DNA of 34,886 nt from assembly GCA_031422555.1 (NCBI GenBank), contig JANPLZ010000018.1, positions 1 to 34,886 on the forward strand, given 5' to 3'. A program made the translations under genes and the position numbers. Shown piece after piece: positions 16,018-25,400 of this stretch. The notes below the pieces were generated by a model. It saw nothing but the letters and a program-made list of their open reading frames with translations. It had not been told where the DNA came from and ran no database searches. The DNA comes from JANNAT01 sp031422555 (GTDB lineage: Bacteria; Pseudomonadota; Alphaproteobacteria; Rhodobacterales; Rhodobacteraceae). The stretch's first letter is position 1. Each line of letters starts with the position of its first letter.

Positions 16018-18336
16018 TTATTCTGCCGTCAAAAGCGGTGGTTTCTGCGCGGTGATCCTTGGTTTCTGCGGTTGCTCATAGGTCAGGTCCAACGCACCAT
16101 CTTTGACGCCAACCCGCACTGTGCCGCCTTTGGTCAGCTTGCCAAACAGCAATTCTTCGGCAAGCGGCTTTTTGATGTGTTCCTGAATCACCCGCGCCAA
16201 TGGCCGCGCGCCCATTTTGTCATCATAACCCTTTTCCCCCAGCCAGGCTGCGGCATCCGGGGTCAGGTCGATATGCACGTTGCGGTCGATCAGTTGCGCC
16301 TCAAGCTGCAGCACAAACTTGGTGACCACTTCGCGGATAACCTCTTTGCCCAGCGAGGCAAAAGAAATCACCGCATCCAGCCGGTTGCGGAATTCCGGTG
16401 TGAACGTGCGTTCGATGGCCGCGGTATCTTCGCCGGTGCGCCGTTCGCGGTTAAACCCGATCGCCTCTTTCGACATCTCAGACGCGCCGGCGTTCGAGGT
16501 CATGATCAGGATCACATTGCGGAAATCCACCGTGCGGCCGTTGTGATCGGTCAGTTTGCCGTGATCCATCACCTGCAGCAGGATGTTATAGACATCAGGG
16601 TGGGCCTTTTCCATCTCGTCCAGCAACAGCACGCAATGCGGATGTTGATCCACACCGTCGGTCAGCATGCCACCCTGATCAAAGCCCACATAGCCGGGCG
16701 GCGCGCCGATCAGCCGGGAAACCGCGTGCTTTTCCATGTATTCCGACATGTCAAAGCGGATCAGTTCCACCCCCAAAGACGTGGCCAGTTGCTTGGCCAC
16801 TTCGGTTTTGCCAACGCCGGTGGGGCCAGCAAACAGATAGTTGCCGATGGGCTTTTCCGGCTCGCGCAGGCCGGCCCGCGCCAGTTTGATGGCCGAGCAC
16901 AGCGCATCCACGGCTTTGTCCTGACCAAAAACCATGCGTTTCAGCGACTTTTCCAAATCGCGGAGGGTTTCGACATCATCCTTGGACACGGTTTTCGGTG
17001 GGATGCGGGCGATTTTGGCAACAACCGCCTCGATCTCTTTGATCCCCAATGTTTTGCGGCGTTTGCCTTCGGACAGCAGATGCTGCGCGGCACCCGCCTC
17101 ATCAATCACGTCAATCGCCGAATCCGGCAGTTTGCGGTCGTGAATATAGCGCGCGGCCAGTTCGACCGCCGATTTGATCGCATCAGCGGTATAGCGCAGA
17201 TCGTGATGCTCTTCGAAATGCGGCTTCAGCCCCATCAGGATTTTGATCGCATCCGGCACCGAAGGTTCGTTGACGTCGATCTTTTGGAACCGGCGGGCCA
17301 GCGCGCGGTCTTTCTCAAAGTGCTGACGGAATTCCTTGTAGGTGGTCGATCCCATGCAGCGCAGCTTGCCGCCCTGCAACGCCGGTTTCAAAAGGTTCGA
17401 CGCGTCCATCGCCCCGCCAGATGTGGCCCCGGCGCCGATGATGGTGTGAATCTCGTCGATGAACAGGATCGCATCAGGGTGATCCTCCATCTCTTTCATC
17501 ACGGCTTTCAGGCGTTCTTCAAAATCACCGCGATACCGGGTGCCTGCCAGCAACGCGCCCATATCCAACGAATAGATCGTCGTGCGCGACAACACGTCAG
17601 GCGTTTGTTTGTTGATGATCTTATGCGCCAGACCTTCGGCGATGGCGGTTTTGCCAACACCCGGATCGCCCACCAGCAAAGGGTTGTTCTTGCGGCGGCG
17701 GCACAGAACCTGAATGCAGCGTTCCACCTCGGATTCGCGCCCGATCAGCGGATCAACGTCGCCTTTGCGGGCTTTGACGTTCAGATCAACGCAGTATTTC
17801 GACAGCGCCGATTCCTTGGTTTCGCCCGCCTCGGCTTTGGGGGTTTCGTGCGGCTCATCCGATCCGGTGACGGGGCGGGCTTCGCCGAAAGACGGGTCTT
17901 TGGCCACGCCGTGGGCGATGAAATTCACCGCGTCATAGCGGGTCATGTCTTGTTCTTGCAAGAAATAGGCGGCGTTGGATTCGCGTTCGGCAAAAATGGC
18001 GACCAACACGTTCGCGCCGGTCACTTCGGTGCGGCCTGACGATTGCACATGGATCGCGGCGCGCTGAATGACGCGCTGGAACGCCGCCGTAGGCACGGCT
18101 TCGGATCCTTCGACATCGGTGACCAAAGTGGACAGATCATCGTCGATGAAGGTGACAAGGGTTTTACGCAATTCGTCCAGATCGACCGAACAGGCCTTCA
18201 TGACGCGCGCGGCGTCAGGCTCGTCTATCAAGGACAGCAGCAGATGTTCCAGCGTTGCCAGTTCGTGCTTGCGCGCGTTGGCAAGGGCTAGGGCGCCGTG
18301 GATGGCTTGTTCAAGCGTGGTTGAAAACGATGGCAC
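16018..18336 (-). CDS. clpA: ATP-dependent Clp protease ATP-binding subunit ClpA
   Basis: A 772-residue AAA+ unfoldase that feeds substrates, including N-degron proteins delivered by ClpS, to ClpP. Order: N-domain repeat (PSFSTTLEQAIHGALALANARKHELATLEHLLL, residues about 1-145), first AAA module with Walker A GDPGVGKT at 223-230 and Walker B ILFIDEIH, second AAA module with Walker A GPTGVGKT at 504-511, and the IGF loop (KEAIGFNRE) that docks on ClpP. The start is GTG at 18336, since an AGGAGC box lies just upstream and MPSFSTTLEQ is the canonical N-terminus; the ATG at 18384 would add 16 atypical residues. No clpS is adjacent in this window. It is followed by a strong terminator. A 172-base gap separates it from gloB upstream and probably holds its promoter, which I could not define. 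Confidence 0.96.
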   Translation of the reverse strand: MPSFSTTLEQAIHGALALANARKHELATLEHLLLSLIDEPDAARVMKACSVDLDELRKTLVTFIDDDLSTLVTDVEGSEAVPTAAFQRVIQRAAIHVQSSGRTEVTGANVLVAIFAERESNAAYFLQEQDMTRYDAVNFIAHGVAKDPSFGEARPVTGSDEPHETPKAEAGETKESALSKYCVDLNVKARKGDVDPLIGRESEVERCIQVLCRRRKNNPLLVGDPGVGKTAIAEGLAHKIINKQTPDVLSRTTIYSLDMGALLAGTRYRGDFEERLKAVMKEMEDHPDAILFIDEIHTIIGAGATSGGAMDASNLLKPALQGGKLRCMGSTTYKEFRQHFEKDRALARRFQKIDVNEPSVPDAIKILMGLKPHFEEHHDLRYTADAIKSAVELAARYIHDRKLPDSAIDVIDEAGAAQHLLSEGKRRKTLGIKEIEAVVAKIARIPPKTVSKDDVETLRDLEKSLKRMVFGQDKAVDALCSAIKLARAGLREPEKPIGNYLFAGPTGVGKTEVAKQLATSLGVELIRFDMSEYMEKHAVSRLIGAPPGYVGFDQGGMLTDGVDQHPHCVLLLDEMEKAHPDVYNILLQVMDHGKLTDHNGRTVDFRNVILIMTSNAGASEMSKEAIGFNRERRTGEDTAAIERTFTPEFRNRLDAVISFASLGKEVIREVVTKFVLQLEAQLIDRNVHIDLTPDAAAWLGEKGYDDKMGARPLARVIQEHIKKPLAEELLFGKLTKGGTVRVGVKDGALDLTYEQPQKPRITAQKPPLLTAE

Positions 18337-18508
18337 TTGTTTCGTGCTCCTGTCTTGCGGGTTCGGGGCGGCGATGACTGCCACGGTGACCCTGATCTCA
18401 TATTGTTAAGGATCGGTTTTATTGCGCAATCTTCAAGCCCTATTTGGGCAAGAATTTGGTTTGTTTTGGTTGCAGGGGTAAAATCTTGGTAAGGGTGGCA
18501 GATTGGAC

Positions 18509-19276
18509 TCAGAACGCGTCTTTGCGGGCACGGATTTCAGCGAAGACTTCGGCGGCGGTGGCGGTTTTCATGCCCAACATCTGCTTGATATGGGGTAGAT
18601 GGGCGCGCAGAAAAGGGTTGGTTGCTAATTCGTCGCGCAGTCGTGACGGAACGGTGGCGCGGCCTTGCGCGCGCGCGACAGCGACCGCGTCGATGCGGGC
18701 CAGCAGGTCGGCATTGTCCGGCTCAACCGTCAGCGCAAAGCGCAAGTTGGCGGCGGTATATTCGTGGCCCGAACAGATCATCGTTTCCGGCGGCAAAGCG
18801 GCCAGTTTTTGCAGGCTTTGAAACATTTGCGCAGGTGTGCCTTCGAACAACCGCCCACAGCCGCCCGCCATCAGGCTGTCGGCAGTAAAGGCCATGCCCA
18901 CCTCGGCAAAGTAAACCGCGATATGGCCAAGCGTGTGGCCCGGCACGTCCAGAACCACGCCCGCATAGCCGCCCACATGCAGCGTGTCGCCTTCGACCAA
19001 TGCGCGGGTCAACGGTGGCAAGCGGTGCGCATCGGCGGCGGCCCCGATGACGGTGGCGCTGGTGGCTTCGACAATCGCCGTTACCCCGTCAATATGATCC
19101 CAATGATGATGGCTCAGCAAAATCTGATCCAAGTCCCAGCCGCGCCGTTTCAGTTCGGCCAAAATCGGCGCGGCGTCAGGGGCGTCGATCAGGGTTGTCT
19201 CGTCTGTTGCCTGATCATGCAAGAGATAGGCATAATTGTCGGCGAGGCAGGGAATGGTGATCAACTCTAGCGTCAT
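18509..19276 (-). CDS. gloB: Hydroxyacylglutathione hydrolase (glyoxalase II)
   Basis: A 255-residue metallo-beta-lactamase-fold enzyme that hydrolyses S-lactoylglutathione, the second step of methylglyoxal detoxification. The binuclear metal site is complete: SHHHWDH at residues 55-61 (His56, His58, Asp60, His61), PGHTLGHIA, the bridging Asp in FTADSLMAGGCGR, and SGHEYTAANLRFA. The C-terminal glutathione-binding region RDELATNPFLRAH is typical. No clear ribosome site precedes the ATG. It is divergent from the methyltransferase gene across 105 bases and tandem with clpA downstream. Confidence 0.95.
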   Translation of the reverse strand: MTLELITIPCLADNYAYLLHDQATDETTLIDAPDAAPILAELKRRGWDLDQILLSHHHWDHIDGVTAIVEATSATVIGAAADAHRLPPLTRALVEGDTLHVGGYAGVVLDVPGHTLGHIAVYFAEVGMAFTADSLMAGGCGRLFEGTPAQMFQSLQKLAALPPETMICSGHEYTAANLRFALTVEPDNADLLARIDAVAVARAQGRATVPSRLRDELATNPFLRAHLPHIKQMLGMKTATAAEVFAEIRARKDAF

Positions 19277-19381
19277 TTGGGTTGGCTTTCGGTGATTGCG
19301 GCAAGGGTTGCATCAGGCATGGCGCTGACCGGCAGGCACGCTATGCTAAGGTTAAGATGATCCTTGGATACGCCGACTGCA

Positions 19382-20140
19382 ATGCATCTTGATGTTCTGG
19401 ACCTGCGCAATTTTTATTACCGCACGCAGCTTGGCCGCGTGGCGCAACGCGCGATCCGCGATCAATTGGTCAATCTGTGGCCACCGATGGCGGGGCAGGC
19501 GGTGGCGGGTTTTGGCTTTGCCGTGCCGCTGTTGCGTCCCTACCTTGCGGATGCGCGCCGGGTGATCGGGCTGATGCCGGGGCCGCAAGGGGTGATGCCC
19601 TGGCCTGCCGGTTTGGAAAACGTGTCGGTGTTGTGCGAAGAAACCCTGTGGCCGATTGCCACCGGTTTTTTGGACCGGCTGGTGATCATGCACGGGCTGG
19701 AAACCTCGGACAATCCGGCGGCGGTGTTGGATGAGGCGCACCGCGTGCTTGGCCCCGGCGGGCGGGCGTTGTTTATCGTGCCAAACCGGGCGGGGCTGTG
19801 GGCGCGCCGCGATGGCACGCCGTTTGGGTTCGGGCGCCCTTATTCGGGTGGCCAGCTTGAGGCGCAGTTGAAAAAGCACGGCTTTACGCCAGAGCGCAGC
19901 ATGACATCCCTGTTCGCGCCCCCCTCGGAAAGCCGGTTCTGGCTGGGCACGTCGAATTTCTGGGAAGGCTTTGGGCGCCGTTTGCCGTGGCTGGCGGGTG
20001 GTGTGTTGATGGTTGAGGCATCCAAACAGGTCTACGCCCCCACACGGGGTGGGCTGGCCGCAGCCGTGCGCCGCCCCTTGCGTGTGCTGGAAGGTGTGGG
20101 GGCCCCGGTGCCCGCGCCAAAAGGTGCGGCGCGGGGGTAG
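19382..20140 (+). CDS. Class I SAM-dependent methyltransferase
   Basis: A 252-residue protein with a degenerate Rossmann methyltransferase core: AVAGFGFAVPLLRPYL in place of the usual GxGxG loop 1, FLDRLVIMHGLETSDNPAAVLDEAHRVLGPGGRALFIVPNRAG as motifs IV-V (compare LxxxxRVLxPGGR), and GRPYSGGQLEAQLKKHGF. The target is unknown. The ATG at 19382 is preferred to an upstream TTG at 19364; neither has a clear ribosome site. A weak CTGACC - 16 bases - TAAGGT pair (19325-19352) could be its promoter. It is divergent from gloB, a pairing common in Rhodobacterales as I recall. The altered glycine loop leaves open whether it binds SAM normally. Confidence 0.75.
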   Translation: MHLDVLDLRNFYYRTQLGRVAQRAIRDQLVNLWPPMAGQAVAGFGFAVPLLRPYLADARRVIGLMPGPQGVMPWPAGLENVSVLCEETLWPIATGFLDRLVIMHGLETSDNPAAVLDEAHRVLGPGGRALFIVPNRAGLWARRDGTPFGFGRPYSGGQLEAQLKKHGFTPERSMTSLFAPPSESRFWLGTSNFWEGFGRRLPWLAGGVLMVEASKQVYAPTRGGLAAAVRRPLRVLEGVGAPVPAPKGAARG

Positions 20141-20161
20141 ATTCGTCTACGTCTGCCTTGT

Positions 20162-20229
20162 CAGATTTGCCCTAAGCAAATCTGTCCGCGCCCGTACCGC
20201 CCCCAGGGGGCGGGCGCGACTGGTGTCGC
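20162..20229. other. Run of three adjacent stem-loops downstream of the methyltransferase gene
   Basis: CAGATTTGC/GCAAATCTG (20162-20170 and 20176-20184, perfect, loop CCTAA); CGCGCC with GGCGCG (20187-20192 and 20213-20218) enclosing a perfect CGCCCCC/GGGGGCG hairpin (20198-20212); and GCGAC/GTCGC (20216-20220 and 20225-20229, loop TGGT), which competes with the second. No T-run follows any of them. They could terminate or protect the methyltransferase transcript, be part of a small RNA, or be a dispersed palindromic repeat. Confidence 0.5.
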
Positions 20230-20533
20230 ACCCCAAGTGCCCCGTCGGTTCGGGCGCAGTCAGAATTGACGCCCGACATTTGCAAAGGAAAAAACAGAAG
20301 ATTTCACACCTTGACTCGGGAACGTGCATGCCAGTGCGGTACGATTTGTCCTGCCCCACAAACCACCGCACACAAAGCTGTGAAAATCGGCGGCCTTCCC
20401 GGTTGCGGCATGGCAAAGCCTCTGCTAAAGACGCCCAAAATCAACGGATGCATGCCGCAGGTGTGCGCCACGAAAAGCCTTGGTGCTGCGGGGTTGTGCC
20501 GCTATCCGGGGCAAAAGTTGTGGAAGGGATGAC
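20230..20533 (+). promoter_or_regulatory. Non-coding leader and promoter region of the ATP synthase operon
   Basis: About 300 bases without a gene I can support. A TTGACT (20311-20316) overlaps a GANTC methylation-type site, but no good -10 lies at normal spacing (TACGAT is at 20340-20345, 23 bases away). Short open frames cross it but show no family sequence and no ribosome sites. The operon promoter is presumably here; it cannot be fixed by eye. Confidence 0.4.
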
Positions 20534-21094
20534 GTGTCCGAACCAGCTGGAATATCCATGGGCATCGCCACGCGCTACGCGCAGGCCTTGTTCGAGATTG
20601 CCAAGGATGACAACGGCCTGACCGCCCTTGAAGCCGATACAAATGCGCTGGCCGCGGCCTTGGCCGACAGCCCCGAATTGGCGGCAATGATCGCTTCGCC
20701 GGTTGTGGCGCGCGAAGATCAGGCCAATGCGATGGCGGCCATTTCCAAGGCGATGAACCTGTCGCAGGTAATGGCCAACACGATTGCGCTGATGGCCGCA
20801 AAACGCCGGTTGTTCGTGTTGCCGCAACTGGTCATCGACCTGAAAGCGCGGATTGCCGTGGAAAAAGGCGAGGTAACCGCAGATGTGGTGTCGGCCACCA
20901 AGCTGACCGCGGCACAAGCCAACAAATTGGCCGCCACGCTGAAAGCCCGCGTTGGCAAAGACGTTATCTTGAACACATCCGTCGATGCTACGCTTATTGG
21001 CGGACTAATCGTAAAGCTGGGCTCTACCATGATCGACACGTCGGTCAAGGCGCGGTTGGCAGCACTTCAGAATGCAATGAAAGAGGTTGGGTGA
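20534..21094 (+). CDS. atpH: ATP synthase F1 subunit delta
   Basis: A 186-residue peripheral-stalk subunit linking the F1 crown to subunit b. Recognised from GIATRYAQALFEIA at the N-terminus, MANTIALMAAKRRL in the middle and the C-terminal VGKDVILNTSVDATLIGGLIVKLGSTMIDTSVKARLAAL. The GTG at 20534, preceded by GGAAGGGAT, gives the MSEPAGIS N-terminus usual in Rhodobacterales and the family length; an in-frame ATG at 20558 would remove only eight residues. The stop overlaps the atpA start as TGATG, indicating coupling. First gene of the F1 operon. Confidence 0.96.
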   Translation: MSEPAGISMGIATRYAQALFEIAKDDNGLTALEADTNALAAALADSPELAAMIASPVVAREDQANAMAAISKAMNLSQVMANTIALMAAKRRLFVLPQLVIDLKARIAVEKGEVTADVVSATKLTAAQANKLAATLKARVGKDVILNTSVDATLIGGLIVKLGSTMIDTSVKARLAALQNAMKEVG

Positions 21095-22632
21095 TGGGAA
21101 TTCAGGCTGCTGAGATCTCTGCGATCCTTAAGGACCAGATCAAGAACTTTGGCAAAGAGGCCGAAGTGGCCGAAATTGGCCGCGTGTTGTCAGTGGGTGA
21201 CGGGATTGCCCGCGTTCACGGGTTGGACAACGTGCAGGCCGGCGAAATGGTTGAATTCCCCGGTGGTATTCGCGGCATGGCGCTGAATCTTGAAGTTGAT
21301 AACGTTGGTATCGTTATCTTCGGGTCGGATCAGGACATCAAAGAAGGTGACACCGTCAAGCGCACCAAATCCATCGTGGACGTGCCGGTTGGCAATGGCC
21401 TGTTGGGCCGCGTAGTAGACGGTCTTGGCAATCCGATTGATGGCAAAGGCCCGATCGTTTCCACCGAACGCCGACAAGCCGACGTAAAAGCCCCCGGTAT
21501 CATCCCGCGCAAATCGGTGCATGAGCCTATGGCAACTGGCCTTAAGGCGATTGATGCGATGATCCCGGTTGGCCGTGGCCAGCGCGAATTGATCATTGGT
21601 GACCGGCAGACCGGCAAAACCGCCGTGGCCTTGGACACCATCCTGAACCAGAAAGCCTATAACGAGGCTGCGGGCGACGACGAATCCAAAAAGCTGTATT
21701 GCATCTATGTGGCGATTGGGCAGAAACGGTCAACCGTTGCCCAGTTGGTCAAAAAGCTGGAAGAAACCGGCGCTATTGCCTACACAATCGTGGTGGCGGC
21801 AACCGCGTCCGATCCGGCCCCGATGCAGTTTCTGGCCCCCTATGCCGCAACTTCAATGGCAGAATTTTTCCGCGACAACGGCCGCCATGCGCTGATCGTT
21901 TATGATGATCTTTCCAAGCAAGCTGTTGCCTACCGTCAAATGTCGCTGTTGCTGCGCCGCCCGCCGGGCCGTGAAGCCTATCCGGGCGACGTGTTCTATC
22001 TGCACAGCCGTTTGCTGGAACGTTCGTCCAAGCTGAACGAAGATTTTGGCTCTGGCTCGTTGACTGCATTGCCGGTTATCGAAACCCAAGGCGGTGATGT
22101 GTCGGCGTTTATCCCGACGAACGTGATCTCCATCACCGATGGCCAGATTTTCCTTGAAACCGAACTGTTCTATCAGGGCATTCGTCCTGCGGTGAACACC
22201 GGTTTGTCGGTGTCGCGCGTGGGGTCAAGTGCCCAGACAAACGCGATGAAATCAGTTGCCGGCAAGGTAAAGCTGGAACTGGCGCAATACCGCGAAATGG
22301 CGGCTTTTGCGCAGTTCGGGTCTGATCTTGACGCATCCACCCAGCAATTGCTGAACCGGGGCGCGCGCCTGACCGAATTGATGAAGCAAAATCAGTATTC
22401 GCCTTTGACCAATGCCGAAATTGTCTGCGTGATTTTCGCAGGCACCGCAGGCTATCTGGACAAGGTTGCGGTCAAGGATGTGGGCCGGTTTGAGACTGGC
22501 TTGCTCAAGCATCTGCGCACGACGGGCGCTGCGGTTCTGGCCGATATCACCAAGAACGACCGCAAAGTCGCGGGCGATCTGGAGAAATCCATCCGGGGCC
22601 AGTTGGACGCTTTCTCGAAAGACTTCGCCTAA
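21094..22632 (+). CDS. atpA: ATP synthase F1 subunit alpha
   Basis: A 512-residue non-catalytic nucleotide-binding subunit of the F1 hexamer. The P-loop GDRQTGKT is near residue 170; ALIVYDDLSKQAVAYRQMSLLLRRPPGREAYPGDVFYLHSRLLER is the diagnostic central block, with the conserved Arg in VSRVGSSAQ that contacts the catalytic site of the beta subunit. The ATG at 21094 overlaps the atpH stop and sits behind GAGG (21083-21086); a GTG one codon earlier is also in frame. Full length and undamaged. Confidence 0.98.
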   Translation: MGIQAAEISAILKDQIKNFGKEAEVAEIGRVLSVGDGIARVHGLDNVQAGEMVEFPGGIRGMALNLEVDNVGIVIFGSDQDIKEGDTVKRTKSIVDVPVGNGLLGRVVDGLGNPIDGKGPIVSTERRQADVKAPGIIPRKSVHEPMATGLKAIDAMIPVGRGQRELIIGDRQTGKTAVALDTILNQKAYNEAAGDDESKKLYCIYVAIGQKRSTVAQLVKKLEETGAIAYTIVVAATASDPAPMQFLAPYAATSMAEFFRDNGRHALIVYDDLSKQAVAYRQMSLLLRRPPGREAYPGDVFYLHSRLLERSSKLNEDFGSGSLTALPVIETQGGDVSAFIPTNVISITDGQIFLETELFYQGIRPAVNTGLSVSRVGSSAQTNAMKSVAGKVKLELAQYREMAAFAQFGSDLDASTQQLLNRGARLTELMKQNQYSPLTNAEIVCVIFAGTAGYLDKVAVKDVGRFETGLLKHLRTTGAAVLADITKNDRKVAGDLEKSIRGQLDAFSKDFA

Positions 22633-22654
22633 CGGCGGGGCAGGGAGATAAAGC

Positions 22655-23521
22655 ATGCCCAGCCTTAAGGACCTTAAGAACCGGATCGCGAGTGTCAAAA
22701 ACACCCGCAAGATCACGAAGGCCATGCAAATGGTGGCCGCGGCAAAACTGCGTCGCGCCCAAGAGGCTGCGGTGGCCGCACGCCCCTATGCCGAACGGAT
22801 GAACGCGGTGATGGGTGGTTTGGCGGCCTCGGTCGGCAAATCTGCGTCGGCACCGCGATTGCTTGCGGGCACCGGCAATGACCGCGTGCAGTTGCTGGTG
22901 GTGATGACATCAGAACGCGGGCTGTGCGGTGGTTTCAATTCGACCATTGTGCGGATGGCGCGGGCCAAGGCCAATGCGCTGATCGGTGAAGGCAAAACGG
23001 TGAAAATCCTGACTGTCGGCAAAAAGGGGCGCGAACAGTTGCGCCGCGATTTTGGCGCGATGATGGTGGGCCATGTTGATCTGACGGACGTGAAACGTGT
23101 GGGCTACGTCAATGCGCAATCCATCGCGCGCGATGTGCTTGCGCGGTTTGAAGCAGGCGAATGCGATGTGGTCACGCTGTTTTACAACCGTTTCCAATCG
23201 GTGATCAGCCAGATCCCCACGGCTTTGCAAGTGATCCCGGCCAATTACGCGGCTGCCTCGGCATCCGAACTTTATGACTATGAACCCAGCGAAGAGGCCA
23301 TCCTGGCCGACCTTTTGCCGCGCGGTGTGGCGACGCAGGTTTTCACGGCGTTGTTGGAAAATGGCGCATCCGAACAGGGTGCCCGGATGAGTGCGATGGA
23401 CAACGCAACCCGCAACGCGGGCGAGATGATCACCAAACTGACCACCCAATACAACCGCTCGCGTCAGGCTGCGATCACCAAAGAGCTGATTGAAATCATT
23501 TCGGGCGCTGAGGCGCTCTGA
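22655..23521 (+). CDS. atpG: ATP synthase F1 subunit gamma
   Basis: A 288-residue rotor shaft subunit. The N-terminal helix MPSLKDLKNRIASVKNTRKITKAMQMVAAAKLRRAQ and the C-terminal helix MDNATRNAGEMITKLTTQYNRSRQAAITKELIEIISGAEAL form the coiled shaft that turns within the alpha-beta hexamer. SERGLCGGFN marks the central domain. It starts at ATG 22655 behind GGGAG, 22 bases after atpA, and is followed by atpD after 17 bases. Confidence 0.98.
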   Translation: MPSLKDLKNRIASVKNTRKITKAMQMVAAAKLRRAQEAAVAARPYAERMNAVMGGLAASVGKSASAPRLLAGTGNDRVQLLVVMTSERGLCGGFNSTIVRMARAKANALIGEGKTVKILTVGKKGREQLRRDFGAMMVGHVDLTDVKRVGYVNAQSIARDVLARFEAGECDVVTLFYNRFQSVISQIPTALQVIPANYAAASASELYDYEPSEEAILADLLPRGVATQVFTALLENGASEQGARMSAMDNATRNAGEMITKLTTQYNRSRQAAITKELIEIISGAEAL

Positions 23522-23538
23522 GAAACCGGAGAGAAGAC

Positions 23539-24981
23539 ATGGCAAAAGCACCGAAGGTGGCCGCTGCTGCGGGCAAAGTTACGCAGATCATCGGCGCTGT
23601 GGTCGATGTGCAGTTCACAGGCGATCTGCCCGCGATCTTGAACGCGCTGCAAACTGATAACAACGGCCGCAAACTTATTTTGGAAGTGGCCCAGCATTTG
23701 GGCGAAAACACCGTGCGCACCATCGCAATGGACGCGACCGAAGGTCTGGTGCGCGGCGCACCGGTCACCGATCTGGGATCGCCCATTCAGGTGCCGGTTG
23801 GCGACGCCACTTTGGGCCGTATCCTGAACGTTATCGGCGAACCCGTTGACGAAAAAGGCCCGGTCAACGCGACCGAATACCGTTCCATCCACCGTCCGGC
23901 GCCTTCGTTTGCCGAGCAAGCCACGGAAAGCCAGATTTTGGTCACTGGTATCAAAGTGATCGACTTGTTGGCCCCCTATTCCAAAGGCGGCAAGATCGGG
24001 TTGTTCGGCGGTGCTGGCGTTGGCAAGACCGTTTTGATCATGGAACTGATCAACAACATCGCCAAAGTGCACTCGGGCTATTCGGTGTTCGCGGGCGTGG
24101 GTGAACGCACCCGTGAAGGCAACGACCTTTACCACGAAATGATCGAATCGGGTGTTATCAACATTGATGACATGACCAAATCCAAAGTGGCCCTTGTTTA
24201 CGGCCAGATGAACGAACCACCGGGCGCGCGTCTGCGGGTGGCGCTGTCGGGTCTGACGATTGCAGAACAATTCCGCGATCAGTCGGGGACGGACGTTTTG
24301 TTCTTTGTGGACAACATCTTCCGCTTTACCCAAGCCGGGTCCGAAGTGTCGGCACTGCTCGGTCGTATCCCGTCTGCTGTGGGCTATCAGCCAACGCTCG
24401 CCACCGATATGGGCCTGTTGCAGGAGCGCATCACGTCAACCAAGGCGGGCTCGATCACGTCGGTGCAGGCCATCTATGTGCCCGCCGATGACTTGACTGA
24501 CCCGGCCCCGGCCACGTCATTCGCCCACCTTGACGCCACAACCAACCTGTCGCGCGCCATTTCGGAACTGGGGATTTATCCCGCGGTGGACCCGCTGGAC
24601 AGCACCTCGCGCCTGATGGACCCGCGGATTGTCGGCCAAGAACATTACGATGTCGCCCGCTCGGTGCAAACAGTTCTGCAGCGCTATAAATCCTTGCAGG
24701 ACATCATTGCCATTCTGGGCATGGACGAACTGTCGGAAGAAGACAAACTGACCGTGGCCCGCGCGCGGAAAATTCAGCGCTTCCTTAGCCAACCCTTCGA
24801 CGTGGCCAAGGTGTTCACCGGATCGGATGGCAAGCAGGTTCCGCTGGAAGAAACCATCAAGTCGTTCAAAGCCGTGGTTGCGGGCGAATACGATCATCTG
24901 CCAGAGGCGGCCTTCTATATGGTGGGCGGCATTCAGGAAGTGATCGAAAAAGCCCAGCGGCTTGCCGCGGCTGCGGCCTAA
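23539..24981 (+). CDS. atpD: ATP synthase F1 subunit beta (catalytic)
   Basis: A 480-residue catalytic subunit. Walker A GGAGVGKT is at residues 157-164, GERTREGNDLY with the catalytic Glu follows, FFVDNIFRFTQAGSEVSALLGR covers Walker B, and the DELSEED loop that pushes on gamma is present intact at 396-402. The Ala/Lys-rich N-terminus (MAKAPKVAAAAGK) is an extension common in alphaproteobacteria. The ribosome site is CGGAGAGAAG. Complete, with no abnormal residues seen. Confidence 0.98.
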   Translation: MAKAPKVAAAAGKVTQIIGAVVDVQFTGDLPAILNALQTDNNGRKLILEVAQHLGENTVRTIAMDATEGLVRGAPVTDLGSPIQVPVGDATLGRILNVIGEPVDEKGPVNATEYRSIHRPAPSFAEQATESQILVTGIKVIDLLAPYSKGGKIGLFGGAGVGKTVLIMELINNIAKVHSGYSVFAGVGERTREGNDLYHEMIESGVINIDDMTKSKVALVYGQMNEPPGARLRVALSGLTIAEQFRDQSGTDVLFFVDNIFRFTQAGSEVSALLGRIPSAVGYQPTLATDMGLLQERITSTKAGSITSVQAIYVPADDLTDPAPATSFAHLDATTNLSRAISELGIYPAVDPLDSTSRLMDPRIVGQEHYDVARSVQTVLQRYKSLQDIIAILGMDELSEEDKLTVARARKIQRFLSQPFDVAKVFTGSDGKQVPLEETIKSFKAVVAGEYDHLPEAAFYMVGGIQEVIEKAQRLAAAAA

Positions 24982-24990
24982 GGGGGCGTT

Positions 24991-25383
24991 ATGGCAGGCA
25001 CGTTTCAGTTTGATCTGGTCAGCCCGGAACGCCGCCTTGCGTCCGTTGCGGCAACCGAGGTTAACATTCCGGGTGCTGACGGTGACATGACGGCGATGGC
25101 GGGGCATGCCCCCACCATCACCACCCTGCGCCCCGGGGTGTTGCGCGCGCATGGCCAGGGTGGTGTCAAAGCCTATATCGTCACCGGCGGTTTTGCCGAA
25201 ATCACGGCGACCGGCGTGTCGGTTCTGGCCGAACGCGCGGTGCCCTTGGACGAGATCACCCCGGCCATCATGGATGCGCTGATTGCCGATGCCTCCGAAG
25301 CGACAGCCGTGGCAGTTGACAAAGACGCCGCCGACAAAGCGATGGCTGATTTGTTGGCAATGCGGGCCGCTGCCGGGCACTAA
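24991..25383 (+). CDS. atpC: ATP synthase F1 subunit epsilon
   Basis: A 130-residue rotor subunit that also regulates ATP hydrolysis. The beta-sandwich domain shows FDLVSPERRLAS, EVNIPGADGDMTAMAGHAPTITTLRPGVLR and YIVTGGFAEITATGVSVLAE; the C-terminal part is a short helical region (about 40 residues). It starts 9 bases after atpD with AGGGGG ahead of the ATG and ends the operon just before a strong terminator. The Fo genes (a, c, b, b') are absent here, so the two halves of the enzyme are encoded at separate loci, as in Rhodobacter species. Confidence 0.96.
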   Translation: MAGTFQFDLVSPERRLASVAATEVNIPGADGDMTAMAGHAPTITTLRPGVLRAHGQGGVKAYIVTGGFAEITATGVSVLAERAVPLDEITPAIMDALIADASEATAVAVDKDAADKAMADLLAMRAAAGH

Positions 25384-25400
25384 TTTTGCTGAATTGGCGG

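Noticed and set aside
16072..18039. 655-codon open frame on + opposite clpA
   Set aside because: It is the antisense shadow of a well supported clpA; the His/Arg/Gln-rich translation has no family motif. Long antisense frames are expected in GC-rich coding DNA.
20266..20532. 88-codon Cys-containing open frame upstream of atpH
   Set aside because: No ribosome site, no recognisable family, and two other frames across the same stretch are also open. Not enough to call a gene.
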